Shown: positions 34,100-42,253, numbered from the stretch's first letter. The stretch is 64,000 nucleotides of DNA from Streptomyces abikoensis (GCF_014648775.1 NZ_BMRT01000001.1:1240001-1304000); one strand, 5' to 3'. Notes: generated by a model from the letters alone, not told the origin. Translations and numbers: made by a program.

Positions 34100-35245
34100 G
34101 TGAAACGCTTCCTCCGCCGCCGTATTCTGCTGGCCATGGTCCTGACGCTCCTCGCCGGAGGCTCGACGGCAGGGTATCTGTACGCCCGCGCGGAACCGGG
34201 CGGGGTGGAGGCGTCGTTCACGCTGGCCGCCGGTGGCGACGTGCTCATCCACCCGGAGATCACCGCGCAGGCCGTCGAGGACGCGAAGGCGGCGGGTCGT
34301 CCGGGGCCCGACTTCGGCGCCGTCATGGCCGGGATCAAGCCGGTCGTCGCCGGGGCGGACCTCGCGGTCTGCCACATGGAGACCGCGCTGGCCGATCCCA
34401 AGGGGCCCTTCCTCGGCTACCGGAAGTTCAGCGTCCCGCCGCAGATCGCCGGCACGCTCAAGGACCTCGGCTACGACACCTGCTCGACGGCCTCCAATCA
34501 CACCCTCGACCACGGCCCCGAGGGCGTCCGGCGGACGCTGGACACCCTCGACGCGGCCGGCCTGCGGCACACCGGTTCGGCCCGCGACGCGCGGGAGGCC
34601 GCCACGCCGCTCGTCCTGGACGTCAAGGGCGTGAAGGTGGCCCAGCTGTCGTACACGTACGGGCTGAACGACACGACCGTGCCGAAGGACAAGCCGTGGC
34701 TGGTCAACATCACGGATGTGCGGCGGATGGCGGAGGACGAGAAGCGGGCGCGGGCTGCGGGCGCCGAGGTCGTCTTCGCGAGCGTCCACTGGGGGCGCGA
34801 GGGGCGGCCCGAGGTGAGCAGGACGCAGGCGCGGCTGGCCGAGCGGATCGCCGAGGAGACGGGCATCGATCTGGTCGTCGGCCATCACGCGCATGTGGTG
34901 CAGCCCTTCGAGAAGGTGGGGAGCACCTGGTTCGCCTACGGTCTGGGCAATCAGGTGGCCCGGCACGCGCAGCCGCTGGGCGTCACCGAGGAGGGCGTGA
35001 TGGGCTGGTTCTCCTTCACCAAGCGGAAGGGCGCGTGGTCGGTGTCCGATGCCCGGTTCGTCCCGACCATGGTGGAGCTGGAGCCGAGGATCCGGCTGGT
35101 GGACGTGGGGGCGGCGCTGAAGGGCGGCGGCCTGACGGCGCAGCAGCGCTCGCGCTACCGGACGGCCTTCGAGCGGACCCGGGGCACGGTGCTCAACCGG
35201 GGTGCGGAGAAGGACGGCCTGCGTCCGCTGACCGTCTCGGAATAG
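34100..35245 (+). CDS. capA: CapA/PgsA family poly-gamma-glutamate-associated phosphoesterase
   Basis: A 381-residue protein anchored by one N-terminal TM helix (ILLAMVLTLLAGGSTAGYLY). Its calcineurin-like/CapA fold has 'LAAGGDVLIHPE', 'LAVCHMETAL', 'DTCSTASNHTLDHGPEG', 'VVFASVHWGREGRPEV' and 'LVVGHHAHVVQPFEKV', so the metal-binding Asp, His and Asn residues are present. CapA/PgsA proteins are needed for export or assembly of poly-gamma-glutamate in Bacillus. It lies 188 bp before the operon carrying PgsB and PgsC, on the same strand. GTG start; no strong ribosome site. Confidence 0.88.
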   Translation: MKRFLRRRILLAMVLTLLAGGSTAGYLYARAEPGGVEASFTLAAGGDVLIHPEITAQAVEDAKAAGRPGPDFGAVMAGIKPVVAGADLAVCHMETALADPKGPFLGYRKFSVPPQIAGTLKDLGYDTCSTASNHTLDHGPEGVRRTLDTLDAAGLRHTGSARDAREAATPLVLDVKGVKVAQLSYTYGLNDTTVPKDKPWLVNITDVRRMAEDEKRARAAGAEVVFASVHWGREGRPEVSRTQARLAERIAEETGIDLVVGHHAHVVQPFEKVGSTWFAYGLGNQVARHAQPLGVTEEGVMGWFSFTKRKGAWSVSDARFVPTMVELEPRIRLVDVGAALKGGGLTAQQRSRYRTAFERTRGTVLNRGAEKDGLRPLTVSE

Positions 35246-35292
35246 CGATCGCGTGACGATCACCAAAAGGTCAAAGTCGATCATGTACAGAC

Positions 35293-35329
35293 AAACGACT
35301 TGGTCGTTTCTTTAAAGTCTGCCTAGAAT
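35293..35329 (+). promoter_or_regulatory. Promoter and overlapping dyad upstream of the poly-gamma-glutamate operon
   Basis: TTGGTC (35300-35305), an 18-base spacer and TAGAAT (35324-35329) form a sigma-70-like promoter about 105 bases before the first gene of the operon. The perfect inverted repeat AAACGAC-TTG-GTCGTTT (35293-35309) covers the -35 box, which is where a repressor would bind. The surrounding DNA is clearly AT-richer than average. Confidence 0.6.
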
Positions 35330-35433
35330 CCGGACGATTCACGCTTCGAAAACGCAGTGCGGCAGACAGTAGGGCCAGGACCTCTTGGTTCCGGTGAGCA
35401 TGCCCCGCGCGCTCACCACCGAGAGGAAGACCG

Positions 35434-37668
35434 TTGTCCGCTTCGCGCGGCTCCCGCCGGCGCAGGACGCGCCGACGTGCAGACATGCCCCTGCTGGGCG
35501 GCGCCCGCCCGCCGATCGCCGCCCTGCTGGCGCTGTTGCTGGCGGTGGCGGGTACGACGGCCCTGGTGCTGGGCGACCGCGACCGGGAGCTCGTCGACCG
35601 GGCCGTGCTGACCTCCCAGCAGCATGTGGCCGAGGACGGCGCCCTGTCGCTGCGGGCCTCCCTCGACGAGAGCGTCACCGACATCGAGCGCGCCGCCGCC
35701 CAGTTCGGCGGGGACAAGGCGGGCGCCCCGGACGCCCTGATGGACCAGCTCGGCAAGGTCTACGGCAAGTGGCGCGGCACCGCCGTCGTCGACCCGGGCA
35801 GCGGCACCCTCCTCGCCGCGCGCGGCGAGAACATCCCCCTGGCGACCGTCCTCGGCGACAGGGCCGGGCAGCCGGGCGCCAAGGACACCCCGTCGGGCGA
35901 GGCCCGGGCCGGAGGCCCCGCCCCGCTCGGCCCGCAGCTGGTGCGGCTGCCCTCCGGCGAGACCCGGATGCTCGTCGTGGCCGCCCTGCGCGGCGAACGG
36001 CCCCGGCTGCTCGTCGCCTCCGGCACCCTCAACGTCCCCGGCATCTCCTCCGGCGAGGACCGCTCGCTGCTGGTCGTCGACTCCGCCGGTACGGTCCTGG
36101 CCAGCGACGGCCCGTCCGTCGCCCGCAAGGCGTGGGCGAAGAGCGCCCGGAAGAAGGCCGCCGCCGAGTCCGCGAAGCCCCCCGAACCCGGCGGCCACCC
36201 GGGCGCGAGCGGGCACCTCATGGGCACCGGACGCGGTGACACCCGGATGGCCGTGGGCTACGCGGCCGCCGGGCGCGCCCCCGGCGAGAGCAGCCCCGCG
36301 GGCGGCCTCGGCCTGTCGGTCGTCACCTCCGTCGAGATCACCGAGGACCCGTCCGCCGTGCGCACCCAGGCGTTCGGCCTGGTCGCCGCCGGCGTCCTGC
36401 TCGTCCTCGCCCTGATCGTGGGCTGGGTGCTGCTGACGACCGTCCAGCGGCCGCTGCTGCAGCTGTACCTGGAGAGCCGCCGGCTCGCCCGGGGCGAGCT
36501 GGACCGGCCCGTCCGCCGTTTCAAGGGCCGGGAGCCGGCCCGGGTCGGCGCCGCCCTGGAGAGCCTGCGCCGCCAGCTGCTCGGCGAGCGGCCCACGCGT
36601 TCCGGGCGGGCGCGCGGCGGCTTCGGCACCCGGGGCTCGGTGATCGTCTGCGCCGTCGTCCTGCTGGCCTGGGCCGCGCCGCTGCTGCTGCTCGTCAATC
36701 GTGCGGGCGGCACCGTGGCCGTGCCCCAGCAGCTGGTGGAGGACCAGCGCCGCCGTACCGACACCGCCTCCGACCGGGTGCGCAAGGCCCTCAACGAGGG
36801 CTGGGCCGACGTGGCCTCCGTGGCGCAGGTCATCGGCACGGACGACCGCGAGGCGTCGGAGGCCGCAGACAGGGCCGTCCTGGAGAAGACGCTGCGCGAG
36901 CACGGGCGGTACCGCGCGGTCTACGTCGTCGACGGCGCGGGCAAGGTCCTCGCCCACGCCGGGGCCGCCGCGCACCACCCGGCCGGCAAGGCACCCCACG
37001 ACGACTCCGTCGTCCAGCTGAACACCTCCGGCAAGGAGCCGCTGATCGCCGCCTACGCGGCCGTGCCCGGCGGCAAGGGCCGCGCGGTGGTCGGCGAGTA
37101 CGACCCGCAGTTCCTCGTCTCGATGGTCACCCGGCCCGGCCTCGGCCAGGTCTGGCTGATCGACAAGGCCCACCGGGTCGTCGCCGCCGACCGCGCCCAC
37201 GGCTTCCGGGCCTTCACGAAGCTGCCCTCGGGCCACCTCGACGACCTCGCGGTCACCGCCGCGAAGCACCCCGGCAAGACCTCCGGCACCGCCGTCCTCC
37301 ACCGCGGCGGGGGCGCCTCCGACCTCGCGGCCGCCGCGCCCTTCACCGGCGGCGGCGCGGTCAAGGACCTCGGCTGGCAGGTCGTCAGCTCCCAGCCGAC
37401 GTCCTGGCTGGAGCTCCCCGAGTACCGCGCCCAGCGGCGCACCATGCTCGCCGGGCTCCTCGGGGTGACCGCCGCCGTGGCCTGCCTGGGCTGGCTGCAC
37501 ATCATCGTCATCCGCCCGCTGCGCGCTCTCGCCGACCGGGCGGAGGCGCTGGCCGGCGGCGACCGCAGGACGGTGCTGTTCCCCCAGCACCACGACGAGA
37601 CGGGCGCGGTCGTCCGCAACCTCGAACTGATCCGGCAGCAGCTGGCGCGCCCCTCCGGAAGGACCTGA
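35434..37668 (+). CDS. Membrane protein with two tandem Cache-like/HAMP units and no output domain
   Basis: A 744-residue protein built of two similar halves. TM1 is at 26-46, then an extracytoplasmic sensor-like domain to ~310 ('VVDPGSGTLLAARGENIPL', 'SLLVVDSAGTVLASDG'), TM2 at 312-336 and a HAMP-like segment at 337-383 ('RPLLQLYLESRRLARGELDRPV'). TM3 at 401-422 starts the second half: extracytoplasmic 'YRAVYVVDGAGKVLAHAG' and 'GQVWLIDKAHRVVAADRAHG', TM4 at 671-692, HAMP at 692-740 ('RPLRALADRAEALAGGDRRTV'). It ends there: no kinase, cyclase or methyl-accepting domain. TTG start with GAGAGGAAG before it. Three bases separate it from pgsB. An operon-specific sensor or structural partner of the ligase complex is inferred. 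Confidence 0.85.
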   Translation: MSASRGSRRRRTRRRADMPLLGGARPPIAALLALLLAVAGTTALVLGDRDRELVDRAVLTSQQHVAEDGALSLRASLDESVTDIERAAAQFGGDKAGAPDALMDQLGKVYGKWRGTAVVDPGSGTLLAARGENIPLATVLGDRAGQPGAKDTPSGEARAGGPAPLGPQLVRLPSGETRMLVVAALRGERPRLLVASGTLNVPGISSGEDRSLLVVDSAGTVLASDGPSVARKAWAKSARKKAAAESAKPPEPGGHPGASGHLMGTGRGDTRMAVGYAAAGRAPGESSPAGGLGLSVVTSVEITEDPSAVRTQAFGLVAAGVLLVLALIVGWVLLTTVQRPLLQLYLESRRLARGELDRPVRRFKGREPARVGAALESLRRQLLGERPTRSGRARGGFGTRGSVIVCAVVLLAWAAPLLLLVNRAGGTVAVPQQLVEDQRRRTDTASDRVRKALNEGWADVASVAQVIGTDDREASEAADRAVLEKTLREHGRYRAVYVVDGAGKVLAHAGAAAHHPAGKAPHDDSVVQLNTSGKEPLIAAYAAVPGGKGRAVVGEYDPQFLVSMVTRPGLGQVWLIDKAHRVVAADRAHGFRAFTKLPSGHLDDLAVTAAKHPGKTSGTAVLHRGGGASDLAAAAPFTGGGAVKDLGWQVVSSQPTSWLELPEYRAQRRTMLAGLLGVTAAVACLGWLHIIVIRPLRALADRAEALAGGDRRTVLFPQHHDETGAVVRNLELIRQQLARPSGRT

Positions 37669-37671
37669 CGC

Positions 37672-38934
37672 GTGCTCTTCCTCTATACGGTCCTGGTGAT
37701 CTGCTGTGCGGTCCTCCTGGTCGCGGGCGTGATCGAGCAGCGCCGGCACTTCACCAACCTCGACACGATCCCCACCCGGGTGCTGATCAACGGCATCCGG
37801 GGGAAGAGCTCCATCACCCGGCTGTGCGCGGGCGCGCTGCGCGGCGGCGGGCTGGTCACGGTCGCCAAGACCACCGGCACCGCGGCCCGCTTCATCCACC
37901 CGGACGCCACCGAGGAGCCCGTCTACCGCAAGTTCGGCATCGCCAACGTCGTCGAGCAGATCGGCATCGTGCGCCGGGCCGCCGCCTACCGCCCGCACGC
38001 CCTGGTCATCGAGTGCATGGCCGTGATGCCGGCCCTGCAGGAGGTCAACCAGACCAAGCTGATCCGCTCCACCATCGGTGTGCTGTGCAACGTCCGCGAG
38101 GACCACCTCGCCGAGATGGGCCCGACGCTGGACGACGTGGCCCGCTCCCTGAGCCGGTCCATGCCGGTCGGCGGCATCTGCGTCACCGCCGAGCGCGACC
38201 GGCTGCACATCCTGCGCGAGGAGGCCGCCAGGCGCGACTGCCGGCTGATCGCCGTGGACCCGGAGACGGTCACCGACGAGGAGCTGCGCGGCTTCAGCTG
38301 GTTCACGTTCAAGGAGAACGTCGCCATCGCGCTCGCCGTCGCCGAGCTCCTCGGCGTCGACCGGGCCACGGCCCTGCGGGGCATGTACGACGCGCCGCCG
38401 GACCCGGGTGTGCTGTCCGTGGAGCGCTACCGCACCCCCGAGGGCGTGCCGTTCCGCTTCGCGAACGTCTTCGCGGCCAACGACCCCGAGTCGACGCTGA
38501 TGAACGTCGAGCAGCTGCTGGGCCTCGGCGCCGTCGAGCGCCCCCTCCACGTCCTCATCAACTGCCGCCCGGACCGCGTCGAGCGCAACGGCCAGATGGG
38601 CGAGCTGATCCCCCGGCTCGCCCCGGAGTCGGTCTTCCTGATCGGCCACCCGACGAAGAGCGCCGCCGACGCGATCCCCGCCGAGTGGCGCTCACGGATC
38701 GTCGACCTGGGCGGCGACCGCCGCGACCCGGCCGAACTGGAGCGGGAGATCCTGGGCCGGCTCGGCCCCGGCGCTTCGCTCATCGCCATCGGCAACATCC
38801 ACGGCCAGGGCGAACTGCTGCTGGAACGCCTGGCGGAGCTGCCGACGGACGAGCAGCCACAGGAGCGGCAGCAGCCGCCGGAACCCCAGGTGTACATCCC
38901 GACCTACATGGATCCCACAGGAGACTTCCGTTGA
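37672..38934 (+). CDS. pgsB: Poly-gamma-glutamate synthase ligase subunit PgsB/CapB
   Basis: A 420-residue membrane-anchored amide ligase of the Mur-ligase type. One N-terminal TM helix (residues 3-20) is followed by 'RHFTNLDTIPTRVLINGIRGKSSITRLCAGAL', whose GIRGKSS is the ATP-binding loop at 41-47. Family landmarks include 'VAKTTGTAARFI', 'IECMAVMPALQEVNQTKLIR', 'VLCNVREDHLAEMGPTLDDV', 'FANVFAANDPESTLMNVEQL', 'LINCRPDRVERNGQM' and 'LIAIGNIHGQGELLLERL'. These match PgsB/CapB closely. It polymerises glutamate through the gamma-carboxyl using ATP. GTG start; its stop overlaps pgsC by four bases. Confidence 0.93.
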   Translation: MLFLYTVLVICCAVLLVAGVIEQRRHFTNLDTIPTRVLINGIRGKSSITRLCAGALRGGGLVTVAKTTGTAARFIHPDATEEPVYRKFGIANVVEQIGIVRRAAAYRPHALVIECMAVMPALQEVNQTKLIRSTIGVLCNVREDHLAEMGPTLDDVARSLSRSMPVGGICVTAERDRLHILREEAARRDCRLIAVDPETVTDEELRGFSWFTFKENVAIALAVAELLGVDRATALRGMYDAPPDPGVLSVERYRTPEGVPFRFANVFAANDPESTLMNVEQLLGLGAVERPLHVLINCRPDRVERNGQMGELIPRLAPESVFLIGHPTKSAADAIPAEWRSRIVDLGGDRRDPAELEREILGRLGPGASLIAIGNIHGQGELLLERLAELPTDEQPQERQQPPEPQVYIPTYMDPTGDFR

Positions 38935-39413
38935 TCCCCGCCGTCCTCACTCCCGAGATCGCCGCCATCGGGATCGCGCTGGGGCTGCTGTTCTCGCTGG
39001 TCTGCTACCTCACCACCAACCTCTCCCCCGGCGGCATGATCACCCCCGGCTGGCTGGCCCTGACCCTGGTCGAGGACCTTCAGCGCGCCGCGATGGTCGT
39101 CGGCATCACCGTGCTGACCTACCTGGGCACGCTGCTGCTCCAGCGCCACGTCATCCTCTACGGCAAGCGGCTCTTCGCCGCCGTCGTCCTGACCGGCGTG
39201 GTGCTCCAGGCGACGCTCCACATCGTCCTCCAGCAGCAGTTCCCCCTGATGTACGCGAACCAGACGCTGGGCTTCATCGTCCCCGGCCTGATCGCCTATC
39301 AGCTGGTCCGCCAGCCGCGCGGCGCGACCCTGCTGGCGACCGCGACGGTGTCGCTCGCCAACTACGTCGTCCTGACCGCCGGGATCCTGCTCGGCTTCAT
39401 GCCCACTGTCTGA
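38931..39413 (+). CDS. pgsC: Poly-gamma-glutamate biosynthesis membrane subunit PgsC/CapC
   Basis: A 160-residue integral membrane protein with about four to five TM helices. Family signatures are 'AIGIALGLLFSLVCYLTTNLSPGGMITPG' (quoted in halves), 'LTLVEDLQRAAMVVGITVLTY', 'LYGKRLFAAVVLTGV' and 'LGFIVPGLIAYQLVRQPRGATL'. PgsC pairs with PgsB for polymerisation and transport. The TTG start sits in a TTGA overlap with the pgsB stop and has AGGAG nine bases upstream, so production is coupled. Confidence 0.92.
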   Translation: MIPAVLTPEIAAIGIALGLLFSLVCYLTTNLSPGGMITPGWLALTLVEDLQRAAMVVGITVLTYLGTLLLQRHVILYGKRLFAAVVLTGVVLQATLHIVLQQQFPLMYANQTLGFIVPGLIAYQLVRQPRGATLLATATVSLANYVVLTAGILLGFMPTV

Positions 39414-39430
39414 CCACGGAGCTCACGCAC

Positions 39431-40528
39431 ATGTCCCGGAAACTGGAACGGAAGCGCGGCACCCGCCGCAAGGGCGGCGGGCCCGGCGGCAAGCGCGCCC
39501 TGCACGCCCTGGTCCTCGCGGGCCTGCTCGGCGGCAGCGCCTACCTCACGGTGGAGCTCCGCGACCGTCAGCAGGACGACCCGGCCCCGCCGGTACGCGC
39601 CCTCGGCCCCGCTGCCAAGTCCGCCGGCAGGACGGTCACCGGCGAGCGCCGCTTCGAACGCCTCGCCGCCCCGGCCCGTACGGTCGTGCGCTCCGCCGAA
39701 GGCTCGGTCCTCGCCACCTTCACCGACAACGCCCGCACCGCCGTGCTCACCGGCCCCAGCCGGACGTTCACCGAGCCCAACTTCACATCGGCGAAGGTCA
39801 CCACCGACAGCTGGGTGCGGCTGCTGCCGGAGAAGTGGAAGGAGGGCGCGGAGAAGGCCCCCTGGTTCAAGGAGTGGTTCGCCACCCAGCTCGGCAGCCA
39901 GGAGCCGGACATCTTCGCGTTCTCCATGGACTACCTCGACGGCGCCCCGCAGAAGAAGGACGCCCACGGCGTCCCGTACGCGGGCGACGCCCAGTTCGGC
40001 CCGCTGAACCCCCACGGCTCCGAGGCCGGTGACCTGCGCCTGGAGCAGTCCGACTTCTACGACTACCTGGGCATCCCCTACACGTTCCGCGACGGCACGG
40101 CGGAGAAGCCCGAGGCGCAGCGCTTCCGCGCGATGGACTGCTCCGGGTTCGTCCGCACGGTCTTCGGCTACCGGGCCCGCTATCCCCTGCTGGGCAAGGA
40201 CGTCAAGGGCGACGGCCTCCCGCGCACGGCCAACGGCATGGCCCGCCTCGCCCCGGGCGTGCCGGTGCTGGAGCTGACGAACAAGCGCCCGGCGGCCATC
40301 GACAAGCTCCAGCCGGGCGACCTGGTCTTCTTCGACATCGACAAGCGCACCGGCGAACGTCTCGACCACGTCGGCATCTACCTGGGCCTCGACACCGACG
40401 GCAAGCCCCGCTTCGTCTCCAGCCGCGAGGAGGCCAACGGCCCCACCTTCGGCGACAAGGGCGGCACGGCCCGCCTCGACGGCAACGGCTTCTACGCGAC
40501 GGGCCTGCGCGGCGCGACGCGGCTGTGA
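39431..40528 (+). CDS. Membrane-anchored NlpC/P60 family peptidase
   Basis: A 365-residue protein with a basic start, one TM/signal anchor (ALHALVLAGLLGGSAYLTV, about 25-43), a ~170-residue unassigned region, and a C-terminal NlpC/P60 domain. The catalytic Cys is Cys237 in 'RAMDCSGFVRTVFGYR' and the His is His313 in 'GERLDHVGIYLGLDTDG', with 'KLQPGDLVFFDIDK' between. NlpC/P60 enzymes cut gamma-glutamyl bonds; the Bacillus depolymerase PgdS belongs to this family. As the last gene of the pgs operon (17 bases after pgsC), it is a good candidate for trimming or releasing the polymer. Confidence 0.88.
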   Translation: MSRKLERKRGTRRKGGGPGGKRALHALVLAGLLGGSAYLTVELRDRQQDDPAPPVRALGPAAKSAGRTVTGERRFERLAAPARTVVRSAEGSVLATFTDNARTAVLTGPSRTFTEPNFTSAKVTTDSWVRLLPEKWKEGAEKAPWFKEWFATQLGSQEPDIFAFSMDYLDGAPQKKDAHGVPYAGDAQFGPLNPHGSEAGDLRLEQSDFYDYLGIPYTFRDGTAEKPEAQRFRAMDCSGFVRTVFGYRARYPLLGKDVKGDGLPRTANGMARLAPGVPVLELTNKRPAAIDKLQPGDLVFFDIDKRTGERLDHVGIYLGLDTDGKPRFVSSREEANGPTFGDKGGTARLDGNGFYATGLRGATRL

Positions 40529-40532
40529 CCGG

Positions 40533-40676
40533 GGCTCCGCCCCGGACCCCGGCCCTCAAACGCCGGACGGGCTGATCAGCCCGTCCGGCGTTTGAGGACA
40601 CCGGGCGAAGCCCGGTCCGGGGTTCGAGGGGGCGAAGCCCCTTCGGAAACGGTGAAAGGGCGGGGCCGGGGCAGAA
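40533..40676. terminator. Composite intergenic repeat and terminator between convergent genes
   Basis: A perfect 42-base palindrome at 40555-40596 (CTCAAACGCCGGACGGGCTGA and complement) is followed by smaller hairpins (ACCGGGC-GAA-GCCCGGT). A tail, GGAAACGGTGAAAGGGCGGG plus ccggggcagaacta, nearly repeats the sequence next to hemE (25286-25319). It separates the pgs operon from the next minus-strand gene. Confidence 0.8.
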
Positions 40677-41693
40677 CTACGCCCGCGCCCACGGCCCGAG
40701 CTCGAGCTCCGGCCCGTCACCGCGCTGCCGCGCGACCCGCAGGCTCCCGTCGGGGCCGATGGCGGCCACGACCACCCGGCCCGCCGCGTCGAGCGCCAGC
40801 GCCGGAGCGCCCACGCACTCCTGTCCCGTGTCGGACCACGACCCGTCCTCGCCCACCGCTACGACGACCCGGCCCTCGTCCGACCGCTGGGCCAGCACAT
40901 CGCCCAGCACGGCCACCGGCCCGCTCGCGTCTCCCCCCAGCGACGGCAGGGCCTGCGCCTCGCCCGCGCGCTGCACGTGGAGGACGGAGTCCCCTTCCGT
41001 GCGCCAGTAGTGGGCGAGGTCCCCGCCGGAACCGGCCGAGGCGGACGAAAAGGAACCCGGCAGGGACTTCACCGCCGTGTCCGGCATCCGCTTCAGCGGC
41101 CCACCGGGCTCCTCCTGGCGCCACCGCAGGACGTGGTCCGGCGCGGGCGCGACGAGCTCGACGTGCCCGTCGGCGGAGACGGCCGCGGACCCCGACTCGA
41201 CGACCTTGCTGCCCGCGAGGTCCAGCCAGGGGCCCCAGACGCCCCGGGCGTCCTGGCGCCGGCCGCTGACGCCGCGGCCGGCGTTGCGGAAGTAGAGGTG
41301 GAGGCCGACGCCGTCGGCGACGGCCACGGGGAAACCGATCCGTCCGGCCTTCTCCCAGTCGGCGCCGTGGGGCGTGCCGATGCTCCGCCACTGCGTCAGG
41401 GGTCGGCCCGACTGGAACTGGGTGGCGTAGACCACGTCGGTCTCGGCCCGGCCGTCCTCGTGCGGACGGCGGCGGAGCCCGGCGAGGTAGACATAGCCCT
41501 CGGCGCTGCGGGCTATGGAGAGGTACGGCTCCAGCCCCGGCACGTCCAGCCGCTGGGGCCCCGTCCATTCGCCTTCGCCGGGGCGGCCCTCGGTCCAGCG
41601 GAGGAGACCGCCCGAGACCGGGGCGTAGGCCGTCAGCCGGCCGTCGTTACCCCGCAGCAACCAGCCGGTGGTGGTGGCCGTGCGCACTGCCAT
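40677..41693 (-). CDS. Beta-propeller-like protein of unknown function
   Basis: A 338-residue protein without signal peptide. It consists of repeated short strands with Trp and Gly, for example 'TTTGWLLRGNDGRLTAY', 'VWGPWLDLAGSKVVESGSAA', 'DLAHYWRTEGDSVLHVQ', 'RVVVAIGPDGSLRVARQ' style units, about every 45-50 residues. This suggests a seven- or eight-bladed propeller of the lectin-like (PLL) kind. No catalytic motif is seen. The ATG at 41693 was chosen; an ATG 19 codons upstream (41750) lacks a ribosome site. It could bind glycans or proteins. Confidence 0.65.
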   Translation of the reverse strand: MAVRTATTTGWLLRGNDGRLTAYAPVSGGLLRWTEGRPGEGEWTGPQRLDVPGLEPYLSIARSAEGYVYLAGLRRRPHEDGRAETDVVYATQFQSGRPLTQWRSIGTPHGADWEKAGRIGFPVAVADGVGLHLYFRNAGRGVSGRRQDARGVWGPWLDLAGSKVVESGSAAVSADGHVELVAPAPDHVLRWRQEEPGGPLKRMPDTAVKSLPGSFSSASAGSGGDLAHYWRTEGDSVLHVQRAGEAQALPSLGGDASGPVAVLGDVLAQRSDEGRVVVAVGEDGSWSDTGQECVGAPALALDAAGRVVVAAIGPDGSLRVARQRGDGPELELGPWARA

Positions 41694-41795
41694 GACTCGC
41701 TGACCAGCCTCTCTTGGAAAGCCTTTATCGATTTTGTCGATCCTCGACATTAACACTGCGGATTCCGCCCGCTGACGGCGTGCGAAGCTGTCGCC

Positions 41796-42221
41796 ATGAC
41801 CGCACGGGCCCCGGAAAACCCCGAAACCCCTGATTCCGCTCTTCTTGTCGTGGACGCCGCCAACGTCGTCGGTTCGGTGCCGGACGGCTGGTGGCGCGAC
41901 CGGCGCGGGGCGGCCGAGCGGCTGCGGGACCTGCTGGCGGAATACGCGCGGGAGGGGCTGCCGGAAGGGGCCGTGGAGCCTCCGCCACCGGCCCCTCCAC
42001 AGATCGTGCTGGTGGTGGAGGGCGCCGCGCGCGGCACCGCGCCGGTGCCCGGGGTGGCCGTCGAGGCGGCCAACGGCAGCGGGGACGACCGGATCGTGGA
42101 GCTGGTCGCCGCGCGGGCGCCGGGGCGGCGCTGTGTGGTCGTCACGGCGGACCGGGAACTGCGCGAGCGGGTGCGGGCGCTGGGCGCCGAGGTGGTGGGG
42201 CCGCGGGCGGTGCGCCCGTAG
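41796..42221 (+). CDS. Small PIN/NYN-like domain protein
   Basis: A 141-residue protein with acidic motifs of a PIN/NYN nuclease fold: 'ALLVVDAANVVGSVPDGWW' (Asp and Asn on the first strand), 'EAANGSGDDRIVELV' and 'RRCVVVTADRELRERVRAL...EVVGP'. This is the order D-x-x-N, D-D, T-x-D typical of the fold. Homologues are often labelled NTP pyrophosphohydrolase, which the motifs do not support. An RNA-cleaving role is likely by family but untested. It is divergent from the propeller-like gene. Confidence 0.7.
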   Translation: MTARAPENPETPDSALLVVDAANVVGSVPDGWWRDRRGAAERLRDLLAEYAREGLPEGAVEPPPPAPPQIVLVVEGAARGTAPVPGVAVEAANGSGDDRIVELVAARAPGRRCVVVTADRELRERVRALGAEVVGPRAVRP

Positions 42222-42253
42222 TCCGCGGCCCCCGGCTCGGCGACGGGCCCTGG

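Noticed and set aside
35246..35433. A c-di-AMP (ydaO-type) riboswitch before cell-wall hydrolase genes
   Set aside because: Such riboswitches precede NlpC/P60 and Rpf genes in Streptomyces, but the conserved cores are not visible here or directly before the peptidase gene at 39431.
35413..38649. Antisense open frame of over 1000 codons across the sensor and pgsB genes
   Set aside because: Composition is Gly/Ala/Asp/Arg low-complexity and it mirrors two well-supported genes on the other strand.
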